DNA from: CAZBJJ01 sp964492245
GTDB taxonomy: Bacteria; Spirochaetota; Spirochaetia; Treponematales; Breznakiellaceae
Direction: 5' to 3'
Length of the DNA stretch: 20,527 nucleotides
NCBI GenBank assembly: GCA_964492245.1
Contig: CAZBJJ010000040.1
Location: 1 to 20,527, forward strand
Positions 1 to 7,141 of the stretch are shown here, in pieces (position 1 is the stretch's first letter; the number at the start of each line of letters is the position of its first letter). Made by a program: the position numbers and the translations under genes. The notes under the pieces were generated by a model. The model was given only the letters and a program-made list of their open reading frames with translations, did not search any database and had not been told where the DNA came from.

Positions 1-2
1 AC

Positions 3-743
3 ATTGCCCTAGAAGAAAACAAGTTTTTAGCCTGGTATCAGCCTAAAATTTCTCGCAGTGGGCATATTGTGGGTATGGAGGCCCTCGCCCGCTGGAGCTT
101 GGCCGATGGGGGCATTCGAAACCCCGGCGAGTTTATTCCAGCAGCAGAGCGCACTGGCGCCATTGTTCATATTGGGCACAGTATGCTCTCTCAGGCCTGT
201 TCGCAGATAGTTGCCTGGGCAAATGTAGGCATTGGCAATGTGCCAATATCGGTAAACCTTTCGCCTCGCCAGTTTAAAGATGCAAACTTAATTAAAGACA
301 TTCACGACATTGTCCTTAAATATCAGGTGCCATCGCATTTAATTGAGCTTGAGCTAACTGAATCCAGTATTTTAGCGGACAAGGAAGATGCCCTAAGAAA
401 GCTTTTAGAGCTCAGAGACCTTGGTTTTAAAATATCAATTGATGACTTTGGCAGTGGCTATTCCTCCTTTGCAAAGCTCAAGGACTACCCTATAGACTGT
501 GTAAAAATTGATAAATCTTTTATCGACCCTCTTCCCGAAGACTCGAAGGCCAACATTGTAACAAAGGCAATTATCGAGTTAGCCCATGCCCTTGAGTGTA
601 CGGTTCTGGCCGAGGGGGTGGAATACGAGGAGCAGGTTAATTTTCTTAAACATGCCGGTTGCGATTCCTTCCAGGGCTATTTTTATTCAAAGCCCCTGCC
701 AAACAACGAGGCCACCCTTTTTATACACGGCCTGCTTGGCTAG
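3..743 (+). CDS. EAL-domain cyclic-di-GMP phosphodiesterase, 3' end only
   Basis: The reading frame is open from base 3, so the gene starts upstream of the window and only its last 246 residues are visible. This is nearly a whole EAL domain, which hydrolyses c-di-GMP to pGpG. The signature residues are present in order: EAL (residues 24-26 of the visible part, in GMEALARW), the NLSPRQF asparagine, ELTES, DDFGSGYSS, KIDKSFI, AEGVE and QGYF. The metal ligands and the catalytic glutamate therefore look intact, and I expect an active enzyme. Any sensor, GGDEF or membrane part would lie in the missing N-terminus. The TAG stop overlaps the stop of the convergent MBL gene by 4 bases, and no terminator hairpin separates them. 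Confidence 0.95.
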   Translation: MALEENKFLAWYQPKISRSGHIVGMEALARWSLADGGIRNPGEFIPAAERTGAIVHIGHSMLSQACSQIVAWANVGIGNVPISVNLSPRQFKDANLIKDIHDIVLKYQVPSHLIELELTESSILADKEDALRKLLELRDLGFKISIDDFGSGYSSFAKLKDYPIDCVKIDKSFIDPLPEDSKANIVTKAIIELAHALECTVLAEGVEYEEQVNFLKHAGCDSFQGYFYSKPLPNNEATLFIHGLLG

Positions 744-1657
744 GCTTCTATGCTCATGCCTTCGCGCGCCATGAGCACCGAGAGTGCGGTTTTTCCTTTT
801 AGGCGCTCTTGGTAATGGTTTTCCAATTCCTGCAATTGGGCGTCGGTCCGGTTGGGGTCGTGGTGGGTAAGGCAGAGTTTTTTAACACCAGCTTTGTGAG
901 CATTGTTGATGGCCTCGTCGTAGGTGGAGTGTCCCCAGCCCTGTTTTCCTGCCTCATATTCCTCTGGCGTGTACTGGGTATCGTGAATTAAAATATCGGC
1001 CCCCTGAATAAAGCGCAGTACTTTTTCGTTTTCCTCCCGGGCTATTTCTTCGCCCTCCTGCGCGGCCTCTGCATCGTAAAGGGGGTCTTCGGGGTCGGTG
1101 GGGAACAAATTGCGAAATTGCTCGTGGTCGTAGGCGGTAACGATGGACCGGCCCTTATATTCAAAACGATAGCCCAGACAGAGAATGGGGTGGTTTAAAT
1201 ATTTTGTTTTTACGCTGAGGCCATCACCTAAATCCAGGGTGGTCTCGCGCAATTGGTCGTATTCTATTTGCGCCGACAGCTCGCTCTGCCGCACTGGCCA
1301 ATACCGATACGAGAGTTGGGCACCGATGATAGATTCCAGCGTGTCTTCCTCGTAGGAGACGGGGCCGCGAATGCGCATGCGGCTGGTGGGTATGAATATT
1401 GGGGTGAACATGGGAAAGCCCATGATATGATCCCAATGGGTATGGGTGATAAAAATATCAATATCCAAGGCTCCCTTGCGAAAGTCATTTCCCATTAAAT
1501 AATCGCCAAGGGGTTTTATGCCGGTTCCCAGATCCACAATGACCAAGCGTTCATCGGCCCGTATTTCGAGGCAGGAGGTGTTTCCCCCAAATTCTACGGT
1601 GTCCCGGCCGGGGCAGGGTGTGGAGCCTCTGGTACCCCAAAACTTAACTGATAGCAT
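740..1657 (-). CDS. MBL-fold metallo-hydrolase (Lactamase_B_2-like)
   Basis: This 305-residue protein is probably a cytoplasmic binuclear metallo-hydrolase; the substrate is unknown. The beta-lactamase-fold signature THTHWDH (residues 71-77) supplies H72, H74, D76 and H77. Further likely ligands are H156 (LNHPI), D226 (IHDTQYT) and H265 (LTHHDP). The N-terminus (VKFWGTRGSTPCPG, then GGNTSCLEI) is typical of the PhnP/RNase Z-like branch that includes phosphodiesterases, so a phosphodiester substrate is a reasonable guess and no more. The ATG start has an AAGGAG ribosome site 7 bases upstream. It lies 20 bases behind the HDOD gene and is the last gene of the minus-strand operon. Its position beside HDOD and EAL genes hints at a signalling role, which is inference. 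Confidence 0.9.
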   Translation of the reverse strand: MLSVKFWGTRGSTPCPGRDTVEFGGNTSCLEIRADERLVIVDLGTGIKPLGDYLMGNDFRKGALDIDIFITHTHWDHIMGFPMFTPIFIPTSRMRIRGPVSYEEDTLESIIGAQLSYRYWPVRQSELSAQIEYDQLRETTLDLGDGLSVKTKYLNHPILCLGYRFEYKGRSIVTAYDHEQFRNLFPTDPEDPLYDAEAAQEGEEIAREENEKVLRFIQGADILIHDTQYTPEEYEAGKQGWGHSTYDEAINNAHKAGVKKLCLTHHDPNRTDAQLQELENHYQERLKGKTALSVLMAREGMSIEA

Positions 1658-1677
1658 GTTCCCGCTCCTTAAAGGAT

Positions 1678-2541
1678 TTAATCTAAGCGCAAGAAAATTT
1701 TTGCCTTTTCTATTTCGGCATTTACCTCGTCGGCAATTTCAACCACTATATCGCGTTCAAGATCTAAAAATGTCCAGACTGTCGCATCCAGTTTTTCGGG
1801 GTAGCGGTTGCCGGAAAAGCCTATTTCCATTGCGGAGGCAAAGCGGTTTGATAGGACAATTATATATACTAGTTCCTTGTAAGGGCCTTCGTATTCCAAA
1901 TAGCGGTGGTGCCATTCGATGGCATCGCCTATGGCGCCTTCCAATTTCCATGCTTTTACAATCATGCTGCCGGCGCTACTGTGGTCCATGCCGATGTTTT
2001 CTGTCTCTGCCCTGTGCAGGGATATCTGGCGCCGGTCGGAATCTGCTATTGTGTGTACGTAGTCGGCGGCTAGGACGGCATTTAAGGGAATTTTTCCTAT
2101 GTCGTGCAAGAGGCCGGCGGTAAAATATTCATCTAAAAGTTTGCTGTCTACACCGCGTCGTTTGGCAATTATTTTAGCGGCGACGCCCACGCAGAGGGAG
2201 TGGCGCCAAAAGCCCTCCATATCCAGGGCCTGGAAGTCTGCCTTGGATGTTAGATTCCGCAAAACTGCGGTGGACAGGGCCAGGTTTTTAACGGTATTTA
2301 TGCCGAGCATTATTATTGCCCGCACAAGGCTGGTCACCTGTTGGCCCAGGCCATAGTAGGCGGAGTTAATCAATTTCAATACTCTTCCTACGAGTACGGG
2401 GTCCAGGGATATGACTTGGTTTAAATCGGCGGGGGATGTTTTGGGGTTGTTGCAGACATCCATAACCTTGGTGACGGTTGTGGGCAGGCTGGGCATTTTT
2501 TGAATGTATGCCTGAATTTTATGCATTGCTTTTTCGTCCAA
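1678..2541 (-). CDS. HDOD-domain protein (HD-related output domain)
   Basis: This 287-residue soluble protein is a single HDOD domain, a family of signalling or output modules related to HD hydrolases. Typical HDOD features are MPSLPTTVTKVMDV near the N-terminus, VISLDPVLVGRVLKLINSAYYGL (residues 43-65) and the ALS segment near 88-90. Many HDOD proteins have lost the metal-binding residues, but here H114, H146-D147 (LLHDIGK), H187 and H211/H212 remain, so hydrolase activity cannot be excluded. I take TTG at 2541 as the start because GGAGG lies 5 bases upstream; an ATG five codons in (2526) has no comparable site. The TTG directly abuts the TAA of the TPR gene, and the ribosome site lies inside the end of that gene, so translation is probably coupled. 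Confidence 0.9.
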   Translation of the reverse strand: MDEKAMHKIQAYIQKMPSLPTTVTKVMDVCNNPKTSPADLNQVISLDPVLVGRVLKLINSAYYGLGQQVTSLVRAIIMLGINTVKNLALSTAVLRNLTSKADFQALDMEGFWRHSLCVGVAAKIIAKRRGVDSKLLDEYFTAGLLHDIGKIPLNAVLAADYVHTIADSDRRQISLHRAETENIGMDHSSAGSMIVKAWKLEGAIGDAIEWHHRYLEYEGPYKELVYIIVLSNRFASAMEIGFSGNRYPEKLDATVWTFLDLERDIVVEIADEVNAEIEKAKIFLRLD

Positions 2542-5472
2542 TTATTCCTCCACAGCAGGCGGGCCCTTTATTTTTCCACCTATGTCCTTTATCACGCTGC
2601 CTATTTGGCGGTCTAGGGCAGTGGACAGGTCCCTATCGGGTAAATTCTCGTTCAAAGACCGCATATATGCCAGTGTTTTCTTTAGTCCATTCAGGCCTGT
2701 CGGTATGCTTTCCTGCACGGGCTTTGTTTCGCTGCTTGCAATTGCAATTTCTTTGGCTTCCCTGAGTAAGCCTGGTTTTCCATCTAACCGGTCTATAAGA
2801 AACTCCATCTTAACCCGCGCATCGCTTTTGTTAAAGAGTCCCAAACAGGGGGCTGGTAGCGATTCCGATAGGCCTTTTAGGTGTTTTAATAAATCGAGGG
2901 TCTTTTTTACCGATTTATCTGGCGGTGCGAGCTCGGGGGCCTTAGCTGGCTCGGTTTCGGCTAAAACGCTGTCTACCGTGGGGACTGCTTCTTCCTCCTG
3001 GTCCTCAATTTCCACCTCATCCGGCGCTTCTTCGTCGGAAATATCTTCTTCGCCCTCTTCAAAGCTTAGGTCTTCCTCGTCCTCTTCCTCTCCAGGATAA
3101 TCGAGGTCTGGAAAGAGTTCTTCTTCTAGCTCTGCTGGTGCAGCCAGCTCTGCTGGTGCCGCCAGCTCTGCTGGTGCCGCCGGCTCTGCTTGCGCAGCCG
3201 GCTCTGCCGGTGCCGCCGGCTCTGCCGGCGCCGCCGGCTCTGCCGGCGCAGGTACGGGCGCTGGCGCAGGTGCCGGTGCTGGAGCAGGCGCAGGTGCCGG
3301 CGCCGGTGCGGGTGCAGGCGCGGGTGCCGGTGCTGGAGCGGGGGCCGGTGCTGGAGCAGGCGCGGGTGCAGGCGCTGGTGCAGGTGCAGGCGCCGGCGCC
3401 GGTGCGGGTGCTGGGGCCGGCGCCGGTGCTGGAGCAGGCGCCGGTGCGGGTGTAGGCGCGGGGGCAGGCGCTGGAGCTGGTGCTGGCGCGGGTGCAGGCG
3501 CAGGCGCGGGTGCTGGGGCCGGCGCCGGTGCTGGAGCAGGCGCAGGTGCGGGTGCTGGAGCTGGTGCCGGTGCGGGTGCTGGGGCCGGTGCCGCCGGCGC
3601 CGGCGGCTCTGCCGACGCCGCCGGTGCCGCCGGCGCAGGATCTTCTATAAGATCGGACCAGCCATCTTTTGGCCCGCCACCGGTATCATCCTGAAAATCA
3701 TCAACTGAAAAAACAAAGGGATCATCCTCCAAAAAGAGCTCGTCCTCGACTAAAAGCTCTTCCTCTTCCTCGTCGGGAATAAAATCTTCCAAGTCCTCCA
3801 CAAACAGAACCTCGCCCTCTTCTTCGATGGACCCAATACTCTCCACCCCAATATCAAGTAGCGGACGTTCAGCGTCGCCATGGGTCTCGGCAAGCTCTTT
3901 TTGCAATGAATCGCGCAAAATTCTTAAATTGCGATCCCAAACATCCGAAATCCCCGCCGAAAAAGCCTTCACCGTTTTTTCATACAGAGAAAGGGAAGAA
4001 CTGAGATCGTCTAAATCTCCCGGGCTCGCCCGCCCCCCCTGTAAATTTACCAGCTTATCCGCAGCCCGCAGGGCCTTCTCGTTATCCCCGAGCTTTTGAT
4101 ACAACTCGGTAAGACCGACAATGACCTCCGCATCCTTAGGATCCTTTTTGGCAAGCTCCTCCAATATTTGCAGCGCATGGCGCTCGTTGCCCATCTCGAT
4201 ATACAATTTGGCCAAAAGCAACTTCGCATTTCTGTCCTCGGGACTCCGCGTTAAAAAAGCCTTAATCTGCTTTTCTGCCTGCTCGTACTCTTTTTTCTGA
4301 AAATGCAGATCCGCTAAATCCATATGATAGGCGTAATTACCCGGATCGATACTGAGCAATGCCTCGAAGGCCTTTTGCGCCTCCTTCGTATTCCCCATAG
4401 CGCGCCAAGCCGTACCCAAGGTAGTAAGCACATCCACATTTTCGGGATCCCACTCGAAGGCCTTCTGCGCCTGCCCAAGGGCATCCTGCCAACGCTGCAG
4501 ACGAATATAAATACGGGCCAAGCGGATACGCGCATCGACACTGTCCGGGACAAGCTTGACCAAACGCTCCAACTCCGCCGTCGCCCCCGCAAAATCGCCC
4601 ATGTTTTCTAAAAGACGCTCCAGGTTTACAATTGCTTTTATGTAGGAGGAATTGTGCTCCAGCGCCCGCCGGTAATTTTTTAAAGCCTCATCGTCCCGCC
4701 CCATATCCGCCAGCACAACCCCAATATTGTTGTGCGCCTCTGCGTTGCTAGGATCTATTATTAAAATATTCCCAAAGGTCTCCAGAGCCTCGCTGTGCCT
4801 ACCCCGCTTAAATTGAATAATGCCGTTGTTATTCATCGCCTGAACCCAACCCGGCCGGCTGCGCAGGGCCGCCTCATACTCCCTGCCAGCATCCTCGAGC
4901 CGCCCCAAGGACTCCAGTGCAAGCCCATAGTTAAAGTGAAGGGTGGGATTGTTCTGATCTAAAACCAGCCCCTTGCGAAAGGCCTTAAACGCCATTTCGC
5001 TTTCGCCAAGGCGGTCGTACATTGTGCCCAAATTGTTCCAGGCATTTACATAATGTGGATCCAGTTCAATTACTTTTTTATAGGCGGCAGCCGCAGCAGA
5101 CCCATTGCCCAACTGCTTATGCACATTGCCCAGATTGTAGTATAAATCTGCCTTATCGGGATTCAGCTCAATCGACTTTTCAAAGGCCTGTAGCGCCTCG
5201 TCGTAGCGCTCGAGCTTGCGGTACAAAACGGCAAGATTGTTCAGGGCCTCGCCATCCTCCTCGTCCTTAGCCAAGAGGATTAAAAATTCATCCAGGGCCT
5301 TTTCGTTTTTACCCAGGCTGGCATAGGTAGAACCCAGTAAAAGCCTTGCCTCTCGGGATTCCCCCGCGTCTTTAAGGTAAAGATTTAATAGTTTTTCGGT
5401 CGCCTGATAATCGCCAACCCGATACGAACCCTGGGCGCGGTTAAATAAATCAGTTAAATGTTTTGAATTCAT
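2542..5472 (-). CDS. Large TPR protein with acidic and Pro-Ala low-complexity regions
   Basis: I choose the ATG at 5472 (MNSKHLTDLF), with AGGA about 6 bases upstream, over a longer frame from 5574 that would run deep into the neighbouring gene. The product has 976 residues and no signal peptide or membrane helix, so it is probably cytoplasmic. Residues about 5-490 are back-to-back tetratricopeptide repeats (for example EALNNLAVLYRKLERYDEAL), a protein-protein interaction superhelix. An acidic stretch follows at about 535-610, then an almost uninterrupted Pro-Ala tract at about 612-781, then a second Glu/Asp-rich stretch to about 850. The C-terminal 110 residues hold two similar helical motifs (KKTLDLLKHLKGLSESLP and KKTLAYMRSLNENLPDRD). 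The Pro-Ala tract probably acts as a stiff linker between the TPR scaffold and this tail. No enzyme motif was seen. The start overlaps the LamG/FN3 gene by 23 bases. Confidence 0.88.
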   Translation of the reverse strand: MNSKHLTDLFNRAQGSYRVGDYQATEKLLNLYLKDAGESREARLLLGSTYASLGKNEKALDEFLILLAKDEEDGEALNNLAVLYRKLERYDEALQAFEKSIELNPDKADLYYNLGNVHKQLGNGSAAAAAYKKVIELDPHYVNAWNNLGTMYDRLGESEMAFKAFRKGLVLDQNNPTLHFNYGLALESLGRLEDAGREYEAALRSRPGWVQAMNNNGIIQFKRGRHSEALETFGNILIIDPSNAEAHNNIGVVLADMGRDDEALKNYRRALEHNSSYIKAIVNLERLLENMGDFAGATAELERLVKLVPDSVDARIRLARIYIRLQRWQDALGQAQKAFEWDPENVDVLTTLGTAWRAMGNTKEAQKAFEALLSIDPGNYAYHMDLADLHFQKKEYEQAEKQIKAFLTRSPEDRNAKLLLAKLYIEMGNERHALQILEELAKKDPKDAEVIVGLTELYQKLGDNEKALRAADKLVNLQGGRASPGDLDDLSSSLSLYEKTVKAFSAGISDVWDRNLRILRDSLQKELAETHGDAERPLLDIGVESIGSIEEEGEVLFVEDLEDFIPDEEEEELLVEDELFLEDDPFVFSVDDFQDDTGGGPKDGWSDLIEDPAPAAPAASAEPPAPAAPAPAPAPAPAPAPAPAPAPAPAPAPAPAPAPAPAPAPAPAPAPAPTPAPAPAPAPAPAPAPAPAPAPAPAPAPAPAPAPAPAPAPAPAPAPAPAPAPAPAPAPAPAPAPAPVPAPAEPAAPAEPAAPAEPAAQAEPAAPAELAAPAELAAPAELEEELFPDLDYPGEEEDEEDLSFEEGEEDISDEEAPDEVEIEDQEEEAVPTVDSVLAETEPAKAPELAPPDKSVKKTLDLLKHLKGLSESLPAPCLGLFNKSDARVKMEFLIDRLDGKPGLLREAKEIAIASSETKPVQESIPTGLNGLKKTLAYMRSLNENLPDRDLSTALDRQIGSVIKDIGGKIKGPPAVEE
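2547..2551 (-). promoter_or_regulatory. Ribosome binding site deciding the TTG start of the HDOD gene
   Basis: GGAGG on the minus strand, inside the last codons of the TPR gene (Val-Glu-Glu-stop). It ends 5 bases before the TTG at 2541. The layout GGAGG, AATAA, TTG makes termination and re-initiation by the same ribosome plausible. Confidence 0.7.
3130..3639 (-). repeat. Pro-Ala coding repeat tract within the TPR gene
   Basis: About 510 bases, mostly alternating Ala and Pro codons, very GC-rich with a 6-base core period. At its C-terminal end (3130-3240) it becomes Ala-Pro-Ala-Glu-type units with Pro-Ala-Ala spacing. Synonymous codons vary along the tract. A block of about 38 bases starting at 3404 recurs at 3506, a 102-base offset equal to 34 codons, so segmental duplication as well as short slippage has shaped it. 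Its length is likely to vary between strains. Confidence 0.9.
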
Positions 5473-7027
5473 TGTCCATCCTAAGGGGGCGAGCCGCAAT
5501 TTCGCGGGCATAGGGCCCAATTTCTGACTGAAGAGAATCGTAGGCCGCCACGGTAAACCAATATAGACGCCCATTTTCTAAACCGTCAATTATAATTTTA
5601 TTTTGTCCCCGTACATCCAAGGGCGAAGCAAGTCCCGTGTTTGAAAGGCCAAAATATTCTCCCTTGTCACTGCCAAAGTATACCATATAACCCTTAGTAT
5701 CCTGCCCTGGCGAGGCCTGCCACTCCAATTCGACTGCCCCGTCGTGTGGGCGGGCAAAGATTTTAGGCGGCGGTGGCGGTGGATTGTCGAGGGAAATAAT
5801 TAAGCTGAGTTCTTCTAAAATAGGGCTGGGATCCTTGCTTTCGCCCGGGTACAGCTCTACAGCAACCTGTAACCAGCGCGCCCTATACCTATCGCCAAGA
5901 TTTTTGCCGACCTCTACCGCCCGCCAGGGCACTGATTCGATATCGCTGCGCCAGGGGCTATGGACCATGCGCACAAGCACCCGATACCCGCTGAGCCCCG
6001 GACTGCGAATATCCACATCGACCTGCTCAAGAAGGGCGCCGTCCGACTTTAAATCGAACCAGCGGCTCTCTACCCGACCAGCATGCGAGCTGCTCCTTGT
6101 AAGCGATACCGCCTCGAGGCGTTCCCGGTGAATGGCAAAATTGTCCATAAGTCCGGCATACCGCCCCCCAAGTTCCATACGCCCATTCCTGCCCGGCCGC
6201 GGGACAAAGATTGCCCCCCCCTCACGGCCCGTTTTTGTGGTGTGGGTAGCATCCTCAAGTGCGCCATCAATTAAATACTCCAAAAAACCCGTCTGCGAAT
6301 CGTAGCGCAAAAGATGATGGCTCCATTTCCCAGGCATAACGCGCGAAGACGAAAGAAGCCGTATATCCAGCCCCTCGCCACTTTCTGGCGAGATAAAAAA
6401 ATGGGTAAAATCCCATTGAAATTGATTTCTTAAAACCTTGCAAAGAATTTTCTGGCCTTTTTTGCCCGCTTTTTCCCCCTGTATGGCAGTGTTTTCGGGC
6501 GCACTGGCAGACCAAAATAAAAAACGCTCGTCGTCGGCAAGACCTGTGGGATAGAGCCAGAACTCAATGCTAAAATCTTGGGGAAGGCTGGTCCCATATA
6601 AAAGGGCCCCCGGCAGGGGATCCAGACTGATGCCACCAGCCCCATCAGCTAACTGAAAAAGCGCAGCCCCCTCGCCCCGCTGCGAAAAAGCAGAGGCCAG
6701 GACATTGTCCGCCACCGAAATATGATACTGGCCAAGGTGGTCGGTAAAACGCGAGGACAGCGGCTCTTCGAAATCTACAAAGGCATCCAAGGCCAAAAAA
6801 TTGGCGGTACTGCCAGAATCCAGCTGAATTGCCGGCCAGCGCGAATTGCGCTCGCTTAAAAGCGTGTTTTCGAAGCGCAACATATCGGACCAGCCCTGGG
6901 CCTTGCCAAAAACTATACCCGAACGGGGCCGTCCCGTCCTGGGATTGGGCCGCATGTCGAGCATCTGGGCCGGCAAGAGGGAAGAAAGGCTAACCACAAA
7001 GACAAAAATACAGTATATTCTATTCAT
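5450..7027 (-). CDS. Secreted or envelope LamG-like / fibronectin type III protein
   Basis: This 525-residue protein has an N-terminal signal sequence (MNRIYCIFVFVVSLSSLLPAQ); cleavage after about residue 20 is plausible, and I see no lipobox cysteine. Residues about 115-305 look like a concanavalin/LamG jelly-roll: SIEFWLYP at 153-160, GKWSHHLLRYDSQTG, LEYLIDG, then ELGGRYAGLMDNFAIHRERL. A beta-rich region follows at 320-412. A six-proline run (416-421) leads into a fibronectin type III domain at about 421-513 (VELEWQASPGQDTKGYMVYFG, then LYWFTVAAYD). Such proteins usually bind carbohydrate or surface partners; no catalytic residues are evident. It is the first gene of the minus-strand operon and its end overlaps the TPR start. 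The ATG at 7027 has only a weak ribosome site, and no start nearby is better. Confidence 0.85.
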   Translation of the reverse strand: MNRIYCIFVFVVSLSSLLPAQMLDMRPNPRTGRPRSGIVFGKAQGWSDMLRFENTLLSERNSRWPAIQLDSGSTANFLALDAFVDFEEPLSSRFTDHLGQYHISVADNVLASAFSQRGEGAALFQLADGAGGISLDPLPGALLYGTSLPQDFSIEFWLYPTGLADDERFLFWSASAPENTAIQGEKAGKKGQKILCKVLRNQFQWDFTHFFISPESGEGLDIRLLSSSRVMPGKWSHHLLRYDSQTGFLEYLIDGALEDATHTTKTGREGGAIFVPRPGRNGRMELGGRYAGLMDNFAIHRERLEAVSLTRSSSHAGRVESRWFDLKSDGALLEQVDVDIRSPGLSGYRVLVRMVHSPWRSDIESVPWRAVEVGKNLGDRYRARWLQVAVELYPGESKDPSPILEELSLIISLDNPPPPPPKIFARPHDGAVELEWQASPGQDTKGYMVYFGSDKGEYFGLSNTGLASPLDVRGQNKIIIDGLENGRLYWFTVAAYDSLQSEIGPYAREIAARPLRMDNEFKTFN

Positions 7028-7141
7028 AGGGCACCGAATGGCGACAGATTTACCGAATTTTCATAGAAAAACGGGAGGTCGCTATTAAGAAGTATCGGCA
7101 AAATAGGCAGGGGGCCTTACCGGAGAATTCAGAGGCAAAGC
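7028..7141. other. Divergent intergenic region between the LamG/FN3 operon and uvrC
   Basis: These 114 bases should carry promoters for both directions, since the flanking genes point away from each other. I could not pick a convincing -35/-10 pair on either strand. The uvrC ribosome site (AGAGG, 6 bases before its ATG) lies at the right edge. Confidence 0.5.

Noticed and set aside
3138..3708. Long plus-strand open frames opposite the Pro-Ala tract, rich in Arg/Cys or Pro/Val/Leu
   Set aside because: They are mirror images of the GC-rich repeat in the TPR gene; no ribosome site or family similarity, and composition follows the repeat.
5472..5574. Longer N-terminus for the TPR protein
   Set aside because: It would overlap the LamG/FN3 gene by 125 bases; the ATG at 5472 has a ribosome site and starts the first TPR helix.
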